NCBI GenBank assembly: GCA_031293105.1 | Contig: JAUMSA010000246.1 | Coordinates: 1 to 9,836, forward strand | DNA: 9,836 nucleotides | From: Butyricicoccus sp. | GTDB taxonomy: Bacteria > Bacillota > Clostridia > Oscillospirales > Butyricicoccaceae | Direction: 5' to 3' | Shown: piece by piece, positions 1-6,325 of the stretch | Layout: every line of letters begins with the position of its first letter | Numbering within the stretch: position 1 is the first letter of the stretch | Program-made: the position numbers and the translations under genes | Notes under the pieces: model-generated | Seen by the model: only the letters and a program-made list of their open reading frames with translations | The model's database searches: none | What the model was told of the DNA's origin: nothing

Positions 1-99
1 CATGTGTCCTATTGCGAGAAAGTGCAAATGGCCGAGCATTTGGATCAGCTGTTTTGTGAGGGCAAAAAAATAAATGCAGAAAAAGATTCTGCATTTTGA
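1..99 (+). CDS. Possible C-terminal end of an unidentified protein (partial)
   Basis: Frame 1 is open from the window edge and gives 32 residues, beginning HVSYCEKVQMAEHLDQLF and ending KDSAF, before a TGA at 97-99. The amphipathic, charged composition looks protein-like. The fragment is too short to assign, and 32 open codons can occur by chance. Its stop overlaps the first base of the ATG at 99 (TGATG), the arrangement seen in translationally coupled genes. Seen: the open frame and the overlap. Inferred: that it is a real gene end. It could equally be a non-coding leader of the S-layer gene. Confidence 0.3.
   Translation, partial: HVSYCEKVQMAEHLDQLFCEGKKINAEKDSAF
72..96 (+). promoter_or_regulatory. 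Perfect 10-bp hairpin just before the S-layer start codon
   Basis: AAATGCAGAA (72-81) and TTCTGCATTT (87-96) are exact reverse complements around a 5-base AAAGA loop. The stem ends two bases before the ATG at 99. The only Shine-Dalgarno-like sequence nearby is GAGGG at 58-62, 36 bases from the ATG. If the hairpin folds, the effective distance drops to about 11 bases (63-71 plus 97-98). It could therefore be a translational control element, or simply an AT-rich weak terminator for whatever precedes it. Its role is inferred. Confidence 0.5.
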
Positions 100-3000
100 T
101 GTATTTAAACAAAAACAAAGAGATTCTCCCATTTAAAAGTATATCTAATGCGCATGTCAAAAAGGTTCTCGCGCTGGTACTGGCGTTCGCCATGGCGTTC
201 ACCATGATGGCGACAGCTGGCGCGGCATACACGGACCAGGCCGACATTCAGGCGACCGAAGCCGTGGAAATGCTCAACGCGATCGGCGTAATGACCGGTG
301 ATCCGAACGGCTCCTTCCGTCCGAATGACACCATTACCCGCGCAGAAGCTTGCCGTATGATCTACACGATCCGTACGAATAGCGACGATGCATCTGCATA
401 TGCAAATATGCAGACCACTTTTAAGGATGTACCGGCTGACGCTTGGTACGCTGGCTATGTAAAGCATTGCCAGGCTGCCAACATCGTATCTGGTACTTCC
501 GCAACTACCTTTGAACCCAACCGTGAAGTAACCGGCGTAGAGCTGGCTCTGATGTGCCTGCGCGTGATGGGTTACGATCCGGCCAAGGCTGACATCGGCG
601 GCTCTACCTGGTCCACCAAGACCGTTGGTCTGGCAACCGAAGCTGGCATCCTGGACGGCGTGAACACCACCATCACTTCGGCTTGCCCGCGTCAGTGGGC
701 TGCTCAGCTGATGTACAACACCATCGACGCTCGCACCGTTCGTTGGTCTAACGACTCCGAGACTTACACCGACCTGAACATGGGCGGCGGCAAGATGGAG
801 CGCGTTGGCAAGAAGTACATGAAGCTGTACGTAAACGTTGGTACGCTGACCTCTATCAGCAAGCAGGATCTGAACATTTCTATGAGCACAAGTGATGCGG
901 CTGACAGCGATACTAACAATACTTCCTTCACTAAGCTGGGTCAGGATTACTCCTCCCTGCTGGGTCAGAAGGTCAAGGTTCTGTTCCGCGACAGCAAGAC
1001 GAACGATGTAATCGGCGTTTATGCAACTGCAGAAAATCGGACTTATGAAACTGTTATGAATGCAGTAGAAGAAGATAACGGTAAGGTTAAGTTTGATGGC
1101 AAGACCTATTCGGTTGAGAACACCGGTATCGCTGTTTACGTAGACGGCGTTCGCATTGCACCGTCGTCCAGCGACAAGACTGGCAACTTCAAGGCAACCG
1201 ACTTTGATGACAGCGCTTCCCTGCTGAACGGTTCCCGCGTCAAGTATGATACCATCAGCACCATCGCTCGTACCATTGCTAACAATGTTTCGGCCGATGA
1301 AGTGAAGTTCGTAGACTCTGACGACAACAGCAAGATCGATACCGCAATCGTAACCACTGTTGAGGTTAAGAAGGCTTCCTACGTATCTTCCGACGAGATC
1401 GTAGCTGGCGGCGAGACCTACAAGTACGAAGATCACAACATCTCTAAGGATGTAAAGAAGAACGACTATGTTGTTATTCGTGCAAACCTCTTTGATGATT
1501 GCAAGGACATCACTCCGGCTCAGAAGCTGAGCGGCGTGAAGGTAACTGGTACCAAGGAAAGCCCGAAGAAGTACCTCATCGACGGCACCTGGTATGTAGA
1601 AGGCGTAGGCGCTGAAATGAACAGCGCGAAGTCCGGCGACACCGTTGACGCTTATGTTGTAAACGGCGCTGTATTCTACGCAAAGCGTTCCTCTGGCGAA
1701 AATGCAACCCTGTCTGACGTTGCAATCGTTCTTTCGGTTGGCACCGACATCCAGGGCGACAAGGTTAAGATCCTGAAGCTCGACGGCAACACCACCGAAA
1801 TCGTTGACATCGATAACGATCCGGGCAGCGACTACGTTGCAAAGGGTGACCTGAAGAAGGGTGCTGTTTACGAGTACTCTGTAAAGAGCAGCAAGTACCG
1901 TTTCAAGAATCTGGACACGACTGCTGATTACTTCGGCGACTACACGGCTCTGAACAACGGTGCTCCGGCTAGCACTTCTGTAGGTCTGGATGTTGCTGGC
2001 GCTGCTGGCGCAGACAAGACTGTTGGCGGCGTAACTGTTGCAGATTCTGCGAAGGTTATCCTGATCAACAAGTATACGCAGTCTGACGTTGATTACAAGA
2101 TCATCAACGGCAAGCAGTTCAAGTCCCTGAAGGTTGACGGTTCCACTGATGCAGCATATGCAAAGGGCGGTATCGCAGCATTCACCTCTAAGGTTGACGG
2201 CGTTAAGCGCGTAACCTACGCAGTAGTAGGCGTTAATGAGATTGCGGATAACTTCGTAACCAACGACAACTACGGCTACGTTGTAGAGGATTCCTACAAG
2301 TCGGATAACGGCTACGTAGTATACACCATCTGGAATGGTACTGAAAATGTAAAGGTTCAGGAGAAGGGCAGCACGCCTCGTCATAAGGGCGACGTTCTGG
2401 GCTACTCCAAGGTTACCACTGAAGAAGGTCTGGCTGACGGCGTTGTTGGCACCATCGAGGATGTAGATGACAGCTTCGGTCTGAAGGACAACGGCATCGT
2501 TTACGGCGTAAACGACGACCAGAGCAAGATCTCGCTGAATGGCAAGGATCTGAACAGCATCACCAAGGATACTGTAGTTCTGTACGTAGACACCAAGGAT
2601 CACAAGGGCTATGCAAACGGCGAAATCCAGGCAGCTGACGATTTCGGCTCTGGCAAGATCGCAAACGTTATGTATAAGCTGGACGGCGCTGCTGCTGATG
2701 CAGACGTATCTGTCCTGATCGTTGACGTGAAGAACAACCTGCACGGTGCATTTGCTTACAACTTCGGCGAAGGTGCAAAGGCTGAGGACATCAACATGGC
2801 TCTGACCAAGGGTGACGTTACCATCAACGGCGCTCTGGATCAAATGACTCTGAATGTTCCGGAAAACACCACGCTGACTGTTGCTGCAAAGCAGACCAAC
2901 GACGTTACCATCAACGTGAAGAAGGGCGCTACCCTTAAGGTTCCGAACGGTACTCTGGTTGGTACGGGCGGTGCGTTCACCGCTGCTGGCGACGTAACTG

Positions 3001-3296
3001 TCAACACTGCAGGCGGCAAGACCCAGATCACCTCTGCTGCTGACCTGACCATCAATGGCAAGGTAAGCCTGCAGACCGGCGACAAGATCACCCTGACCGG
3101 CTCTGCAAAGCTGCTGGGCAAGCAGGCTGGCATCCAGCTGCACATTGTTGACAGCTCCAACATCTCGGTTGCTACCAACAACTTCTACAACTCCACTGGT
3201 AGCAGCTCTGCTGACGGTGTTGCAAACGAGAACTGCACCTACACTTGGACTGCTCAGACGGGTAGCATGGATGCTACTGGCTGGGTAAAGGGCTAA
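99..3296 (+). CDS. S-layer protein with three N-terminal SLH domains (surface-anchored)
   Basis: This is a secreted cell-surface protein of 1065 residues, probably an abundant S-layer subunit. A Sec signal peptide has its basic/hydrophobic core at residues 21-39 (KKVLALVLAFAMAFTMMAT) and a cleavage site near AGAA (40-43). SLH1 spans about 44-93, with GDPNGSFRPNDTITRAE carrying the TRAE motif (80-83) that in this family binds pyruvylated secondary cell-wall polymer. SLH2 (about 106-160) has TGVE in place of TRAE, and a degenerate SLH3 covers about 166-213. The middle of the chain is unrecognised and probably beta-rich. Residues about 890-1015 are short repeating beta strands rich in T/V/G (for example LTVAA, VTINV, LTING), resembling a beta-helix or adhesin tail. 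Codon use is strongly biased, as expected for high expression. The start is doubtful: the ATG at 99 overlaps the preceding TGA, has no adjacent ribosome site and adds about 20 residues ahead of the normal signal-peptide n-region; TTG at 96 is also in frame. The function as an SLH surface protein is well supported; calling it the main S-layer subunit is inference. Confidence 0.88.
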   Translation: MYLNKNKEILPFKSISNAHVKKVLALVLAFAMAFTMMATAGAAYTDQADIQATEAVEMLNAIGVMTGDPNGSFRPNDTITRAEACRMIYTIRTNSDDASAYANMQTTFKDVPADAWYAGYVKHCQAANIVSGTSATTFEPNREVTGVELALMCLRVMGYDPAKADIGGSTWSTKTVGLATEAGILDGVNTTITSACPRQWAAQLMYNTIDARTVRWSNDSETYTDLNMGGGKMERVGKKYMKLYVNVGTLTSISKQDLNISMSTSDAADSDTNNTSFTKLGQDYSSLLGQKVKVLFRDSKTNDVIGVYATAENRTYETVMNAVEEDNGKVKFDGKTYSVENTGIAVYVDGVRIAPSSSDKTGNFKATDFDDSASLLNGSRVKYDTISTIARTIANNVSADEVKFVDSDDNSKIDTAIVTTVEVKKASYVSSDEIVAGGETYKYEDHNISKDVKKNDYVVIRANLFDDCKDITPAQKLSGVKVTGTKESPKKYLIDGTWYVEGVGAEMNSAKSGDTVDAYVVNGAVFYAKRSSGENATLSDVAIVLSVGTDIQGDKVKILKLDGNTTEIVDIDNDPGSDYVAKGDLKKGAVYEYSVKSSKYRFKNLDTTADYFGDYTALNNGAPASTSVGLDVAGAAGADKTVGGVTVADSAKVILINKYTQSDVDYKIINGKQFKSLKVDGSTDAAYAKGGIAAFTSKVDGVKRVTYAVVGVNEIADNFVTNDNYGYVVEDSYKSDNGYVVYTIWNGTENVKVQEKGSTPRHKGDVLGYSKVTTEEGLADGVVGTIEDVDDSFGLKDNGIVYGVNDDQSKISLNGKDLNSITKDTVVLYVDTKDHKGYANGEIQAADDFGSGKIANVMYKLDGAAADADVSVLIVDVKNNLHGAFAYNFGEGAKAEDINMALTKGDVTINGALDQMTLNVPENTTLTVAAKQTNDVTINVKKGATLKVPNGTLVGTGGAFTAAGDVTVNTAGGKTQITSAADLTINGKVSLQTGDKITLTGSAKLLGKQAGIQLHIVDSSNISVATNNFYNSTGSSSADGVANENCTYTWTAQTGSMDATGWVKG

Positions 3297-3315
3297 GCAA
3301 ACGCCAAATTCCAAG

Positions 3316-3345
3316 TTTTCAACTGCAGAATCTCTGCTTTGAAAA
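3316..3345 (+). other. Imperfect stem-loop in the 3' UTR of the S-layer mRNA
   Basis: TTTTCAA (3316-3322) pairs with TTGAAAA (3339-3345), and GCAGA (3325-3329) pairs with TCTGC (3333-3337). The loop is ATC, with a small internal mismatch (CT against T). It sits between the stop codon and the terminator and shares four A residues with the terminator stem, so the two can abut. Stacked 3' hairpins could protect a highly expressed mRNA; that role is inferred. Confidence 0.4.
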
Positions 3346-3373
3346 ACCCCCGAGGAATTTCCTCGGGGGTTTT
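3343..3373. terminator. Strong bidirectional intrinsic terminator between convergent genes
   Basis: AAAACCCCCGAGG (3343-3355) and CCTCGGGGGTTTT (3361-3373) form a perfect 13-bp stem around a 5-base AATTT loop. T-runs leave the stem on both strands: TTTT on + and TTTTT on the complement. It lies 46 bases after the S-layer stop and 6 bases after the stop of the convergent tail-fibre-like gene, so it can end both transcripts. Confidence 0.93.
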
Positions 3374-3379
3374 CCCTTT

Positions 3380-3991
3380 TTATTTGAAAGCAATGTAACG
3401 ATAAGGCGCAGCATCTGCTGAATCGCGATAATCGTCAAAATCAACCGCAAATCCGTTTGAGTAGATGCGTACATCGTCATGCGACACATTTGGCAAAGCC
3501 AAACGAATCGGATATACATAATTGCCTTCTGGGTACCGTGCCAGCAATAAAACTGCCTTGGGCTGGAAGCCAAGTTCAATATAGTCGGTATCTTCGGTCT
3601 GGCTTGGCGTATACGTGCCAAAATATACCTCGCACTTCTGAGCTGTCAACGTTTCGTTGGTGGTCAACCGACCGGAAAGTGCCGCGTCACCGGCTTCCCG
3701 CGCAGCAGCTTCGGTATCCAGTGCCGTTTGCTCGGCCTTGCCATTGAGCTTTTCGGTGAGCGCTTCGTCAAACATGCTCTCGTGGATGGCTCCGGCAAAG
3801 GTCTCGGTGACAATGCCTTCGACTTTGGCGTCCAGCGCTTCGTGCGCTTCGGCCAGGGCGTTATGCGCCTCGCGGACTTCATCCGCCGGTGCCTGGAACC
3901 GGCGTTTGAGTTCGGCGGCTGTACAGGTCGGCGTGTCCGGTAAACTCGTGATCGGCTCGGCAAACGCCGGAATGGTGTAGTTTGTATTCAT
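3380..3991 (-). CDS. Orphan phage-tail-fibre-like protein
   Basis: The protein has 203 residues and begins MNTNYTIPAF. The start at 3991 is chosen because AAAGGAGGA (3998-4006) lies 6 bases upstream; a longer frame to 4066 has no such support. There is no signal peptide or membrane segment. Residues 24-35 (TAAELKRRFQAP) resemble the 'AELK.KFD' opening segment common in tail-fibre and baseplate proteins of Clostridia phages. Residues about 36-115 are Ala/Glu-rich and helical, probably coiled coil. The C-terminal module (about 120-203) has the order Y-FGTY, IELGFQPKAVLLL, GFAVDF and YRYIAFK, a pattern seen at the tips of phage tail or receptor-binding proteins. No other phage gene is in the window, and it has its own promoter and a shared terminator. 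It may be a prophage remnant, a captured cargo gene, or a domesticated binding protein. That it is a gene is well supported; the phage kinship rests on motif memory only. Confidence 0.72.
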   Translation of the reverse strand: MNTNYTIPAFAEPITSLPDTPTCTAAELKRRFQAPADEVREAHNALAEAHEALDAKVEGIVTETFAGAIHESMFDEALTEKLNGKAEQTALDTEAAAREAGDAALSGRLTTNETLTAQKCEVYFGTYTPSQTEDTDYIELGFQPKAVLLLARYPEGNYVYPIRLALPNVSHDDVRIYSNGFAVDFDDYRDSADAAPYRYIAFK

Positions 3992-4036
3992 CGCGTGTCC
4001 TCCTTTGTCCCGCTGTGCGGGTTTGTGATGGCGATG

Positions 4037-4066
4037 ATAATAGCCGCGGCGTTTTGTTTTTGTCAA
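4037..4066 (-). promoter_or_regulatory. Sigma-A-type promoter for the tail-fibre-like gene
   Basis: On the minus strand, a consensus -35 TTGACA (4061-4066) is followed by an 18-base spacer and a -10 TATTAT (4037-4042). It lies about 45 bases upstream of the ATG at 3991, close to the family-standard layout. The spacer contains the palindrome GCCGCGGC. Confidence 0.75.
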
Positions 4067-4083
4067 GCCATATTGCGGGATTC

Positions 4084-4098
4084 ATTTCCCAGGGAAAT
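4084..4098. repeat. Near-perfect palindrome upstream of the -35 (possible operator)
   Basis: ATTTCCC and GGGAAAT are inverted arms around a single central base, 17 bases upstream of the minus-strand -35 and about 86 bases before the plus-strand -35. Its size and symmetry suit a dimeric regulator, but no regulator gene is nearby. A tandem GAACCGG GAACCGG lies next to it at 4117-4130. Function is inferred. Confidence 0.35.
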
Positions 4099-4184
4099 TG
4101 ATCAACCACTTGTATAGAACCGGGAACCGGCTGATTTGCGTCAAAGAACCGACTTCCTTTCTATAAGGGATGCCAAAATTCCTC

Positions 4185-4213
4185 TTGAGATTCCGGGAAA
4201 AGCGGGGTACAAT
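4185..4213 (+). promoter_or_regulatory. Sigma-A-type promoter for the HExxH protein gene
   Basis: A -35 TTGAGA (4185-4190) and -10 TACAAT (4208-4213) are separated by the ideal 17 bases. The ATG at 4264 lies about 50 bases downstream. The match is close and the position is right, so vegetative expression is likely. Confidence 0.8.
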
Positions 4214-4263
4214 AAAGGTAATCAGAAAAATCGGCGTATGCCCAGACAGAAAGGGTGAGAAAC

Positions 4264-4941
4264 ATGTTTGGTATTCAAGCGATTGGCGCAGAGCGCGCGT
4301 ATGCGTATCGATTCAATACATCGTACAATCCAACCGGTTCCAGCCGTGTCGATGGCATTGGCCGGGTAGCGGCTGCCAGAACCACGCCCGTACCCCCCGT
4401 AACCTCGGTGCCGGCCGTGCAGAGCGGCACGTCTTCGGCTACATCGATGGCATTGAATGAACCGCAGATGCCCACCGTACGCGAGGGGGTCGACCCCACG
4501 GAACTGGCTGTGCGGAACCGTATTCAATATGTAGAGGACCCGCAAACCGCAGCGACAGCCCAGGCCGAAACCAAGTCCGCGCAGGAGGTCATGGAGGAGG
4601 GCGAATGCCAGACCTGTAAAGAGCGCAAATATCAGGATGGTTCCAATGACCCTGGGGTTTCCTTTAAGACACCGACCAACATTGACCCGTCGCAGGTAGC
4701 TTCTGCCGTGCGTGGGCATGAACAGGAGCACGTCATGCGGGAACAGTCCCAAGCCAAGCAGGAAAACCGGGAGGTCGTCAGCCAGTCAGTGACGCTCTAT
4801 ACGGATATTTGTCCGGAATGCGGCAAGGTCTATGTTTCCGGTGGCACCACCCGTACCACGACCCGCGCCAACCAGAACGACATGGCCAAGCTGTTCCAGC
4901 AGCCGGAAGCGGCGCCCAGCCTTTTTGATGGAGCGGCATAA
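4264..4941 (+). CDS. Putative HExxH metalloprotein with two CxxC pairs, unknown function
   Basis: The protein has 225 residues and begins MFGIQAIGAE. The ATG at 4264 follows AAAGGGTGA by a few bases, which favours it over the in-frame GTG at 4255. No signal peptide or membrane helix is seen, so it is probably cytosolic. Residues 1-110 are rich in Ala, Thr, Pro and Ser and look disordered. The conserved part starts at ECQTCKERKYQDGSNDPGVS: C115 and C118, then HEQEH (152-156) as a zincin-type HExxH motif, then CPEC (C183, C186) followed by YVSGGTTRT. This block recurs in Clostridia proteins as I recall them, and the HExxH setting resembles SprA-related putative metalloproteases. Two cysteine pairs suggest a structural zinc in addition to the HExxH site. 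It stands alone with its own promoter and terminator. Peptidase activity is unproven, and no third zinc ligand can be assigned from the sequence. Existence of the gene is secure; function is not. Confidence 0.82.
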   Translation: MFGIQAIGAERAYAYRFNTSYNPTGSSRVDGIGRVAAARTTPVPPVTSVPAVQSGTSSATSMALNEPQMPTVREGVDPTELAVRNRIQYVEDPQTAATAQAETKSAQEVMEEGECQTCKERKYQDGSNDPGVSFKTPTNIDPSQVASAVRGHEQEHVMREQSQAKQENREVVSQSVTLYTDICPECGKVYVSGGTTRTTTRANQNDMAKLFQQPEAAPSLFDGAA

Positions 4942-4956
4942 CATCGCATATATAAG

Positions 4957-4992
4957 GAGGAACTGCCAAAGGAAGGCGGTTCCTCTTGTTTT
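4957..4992 (+). terminator. Intrinsic terminator of the HExxH protein gene
   Basis: GAGGAACTGCC (4957-4967) pairs with GGCGGTTCCTC (4975-4985) over 11 bp with one G-T wobble, around the loop AAAGGAA. TTGTTTT follows. It lies 15 bases after the TAA at 4939-4941. Confidence 0.85.
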
Positions 4993-5002
4993 ATGCTTTT
5001 AC

Positions 5003-5039
5003 AAAAACCCTTTTGCAATCTACTGCAAAAGGGTTTTTT
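5003..5039. terminator. Second, 15-bp terminator-like hairpin, usable on both strands
   Basis: AAAAACCCTTTTGCA (5003-5017) pairs perfectly with TGCAAAAGGGTTTTT (5024-5038) around a 6-base loop. T-runs leave it on both strands. It backs up the terminator just upstream and shields the next gene from read-through. Its T-tract lies where the -35 region of the next promoter would be. Confidence 0.8.
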
Positions 5040-5053
5040 GTTGACCGGGCGCG

Positions 5054-5062
5054 TGCTATAAT
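5054..5062 (+). promoter_or_regulatory. Extended -10 promoter of the alcohol dehydrogenase gene
   Basis: TGCTATAAT is a perfect extended -10 (TGn plus TATAAT at 5057-5062). The only -35-like hexamer, TTGACC at 5041-5046, is just 10 bases away, too close to pair with it. The promoter probably relies on the extended -10. The ATG is 28 bases beyond the -10. Confidence 0.65.
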
Positions 5063-5090
5063 AAAAACAAGAACGAGGAGGAATGCGACT

Positions 5091-6284
5091 ATGAATAACT
5101 TTATCTATTGCACCCCAACCAAGGTCATTTTTGGCCGGGACATCGAGCCGCAAATTGGCCCGACCCTGAAAAAATATGGCGCGACTCGCGTTTTGATTCA
5201 TTACGGCGGTGGCTCGGTCAAAAAAACCGGTCTGTTTGATAAAGTTACCGCATCGCTGGACGGCGCTGGCCTGAGCTGGGTCGAGCTCGGCGGCGTGGAA
5301 CCCAACCCCAAGCTGTCCTTCATCCATCAGGGCATCGAACTGTGCCGGAAGGAAAAGATCGATTTCATCCTGGCCGTCGGCGGCGGCAGTGTCATCGACT
5401 CGTCCAAGGCCATCGGCGTGGGCCTTGCGACCGGCAACGACCCCTGGCAATACGCTTCGACCGGCACCCATCCGGAAGATAACGAGGTTTTCCCGGTCGG
5501 CGTGGTGCTGACCCTGGCAGCAGCGGGCAGCGAAATGTCCAATTCCGACGTCATCACCAACGATCTGGTCACCCCGTGGGTCAAGCAGGGCATCACCTCG
5601 GAAACCGTACGTCCGATCGTCGCCTTTATGAACCCGGAAAACACCTTCACGGTCTCTAAGTTCCAGACCGGCTGCGGCATTGTGGACATCATGATGCACA
5701 CCATGGAGCGCTATTTCCTGGGCACGCCCGACTGCGACTTGACCGAGCGCTTGGCCGAAGGCCTGCTCATCGCGGTACGCGACGCCGGCCGCCGTGCGAT
5801 TGCCGACCCGAACGATTATGAAGCTCGTGCGACCCTGATGTGGGCGTCCTCGCTCAGCCACAACGACCTGACCGGCTGTGGCAAGCCGCGGTATTTCCCG
5901 GTGCACAAGCTGGAACATCCGGTATCTGCGCTGCATGACCGGGTTTCGCATGGCGCAGGCCTGTCGGTTCTGTTCCCGGCATGGGCCAAATTCATCCTGG
6001 GACGGGACATCGATGTCATGAAGTTTGCCCAGCTTGCCAACCGCGTCTGGGGCGTGGAAATGAATTATGACCACCCGGAACGCACCGCAGCCCAGGGCAT
6101 CGAAACCATGAAGTCCTATTTCCACGAAATCGGTATGCCGATCACCCTGGCTGAGCTGGGTCTGAAGCCCGAGGATTACGAAGCCATCATCGACCTGACC
6201 ACCAAGAATGGTACCGCGACGGTCAAGAGCTACCTGCCGCTCGGCAAGGAAGAAATCCGCGCAATCTACAAGCTGGCCGAATAA
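5091..6284 (+). CDS. NADPH-dependent iron-containing alcohol (butanol) dehydrogenase, YqhD/BdhA type
   Basis: This 397-residue group III alcohol dehydrogenase reduces aldehydes such as butyraldehyde to alcohols in the cytosol, regenerating NAD(P)+ during fermentation. The length matches the family. HYGGGSVKKTG (37-47) is the YqhD-type segment near the cofactor, and GGGSVIDSSKAI (97-108) is the dinucleotide-binding motif. Metal ligands are visible in the expected places: D199 and H203 in DIMMH, H276 in KLEHPVSALH and H287 in VSHGAGLS. NADPH preference follows from family membership. The start is well set by GAGGAGGA (5075-5082), 8 bases before the ATG. It is a single-gene unit between its own promoter and a shared terminator. 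The physiological substrate (butanal, methylglyoxal or other aldehydes) cannot be told from sequence. Confidence 0.95.
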   Translation: MNNFIYCTPTKVIFGRDIEPQIGPTLKKYGATRVLIHYGGGSVKKTGLFDKVTASLDGAGLSWVELGGVEPNPKLSFIHQGIELCRKEKIDFILAVGGGSVIDSSKAIGVGLATGNDPWQYASTGTHPEDNEVFPVGVVLTLAAAGSEMSNSDVITNDLVTPWVKQGITSETVRPIVAFMNPENTFTVSKFQTGCGIVDIMMHTMERYFLGTPDCDLTERLAEGLLIAVRDAGRRAIADPNDYEARATLMWASSLSHNDLTGCGKPRYFPVHKLEHPVSALHDRVSHGAGLSVLFPAWAKFILGRDIDVMKFAQLANRVWGVEMNYDHPERTAAQGIETMKSYFHEIGMPITLAELGLKPEDYEAIIDLTTKNGTATVKSYLPLGKEEIRAIYKLAE

Positions 6285-6292
6285 ACAAAAAT

Positions 6293-6318
6293 GCGCTGCG
6301 GCACATTCGCCGCAGCGC
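6293..6318. terminator. GC-rich bidirectional terminator between adh and spoIIQ
   Basis: GCGCTGCGGC (6293-6302) and GCCGCAGCGC (6309-6318) form a perfect 10-bp stem with an ACATTC loop. The better T-tract is on the minus strand (TTTTTGTTTATT after the stem), so it best serves spoIIQ. On + the tail is the weaker TTGTCATTT. It lies 8 bases after the dehydrogenase stop and 7 bases after the spoIIQ stop. Confidence 0.88.
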
Positions 6319-6325
6319 TTGTCAT

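Noticed and set aside
74..136. A 20-codon leader frame (MQKKILHF...) with GAGGG 11 bases upstream
   Set aside because: It has the better-placed ribosome site and overlaps the S-layer start, so a leader peptide is conceivable. It is too short and AT-rich to support without conservation, and the stem-loop covers its start.
105..3314. A 1069-codon open frame on the minus strand opposite the S-layer gene
   Set aside because: It is exactly in codon register with the sense gene and is open only because TTA, CTA and TCA codons are avoided there. It has no ribosome site, and its translation shows no domain or secretion signal.
4222..4752. A 176-codon minus-strand frame opposite the HExxH protein gene
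   Set aside because: The plus-strand gene has a promoter, ribosome site, terminator and conserved motifs; the antisense frame has none of these.
5041..5062. TTGACC and TATAAT as a standard promoter pair
   Set aside because: The spacing is only 10 bases, which sigma-A polymerase cannot use; the extended -10 explains the promoter better.
4830..6125. A 431-codon minus-strand open frame over the alcohol dehydrogenase
   Set aside because: It is a register shadow of a clearly recognised enzyme gene, and it crosses two terminator hairpins and a promoter.
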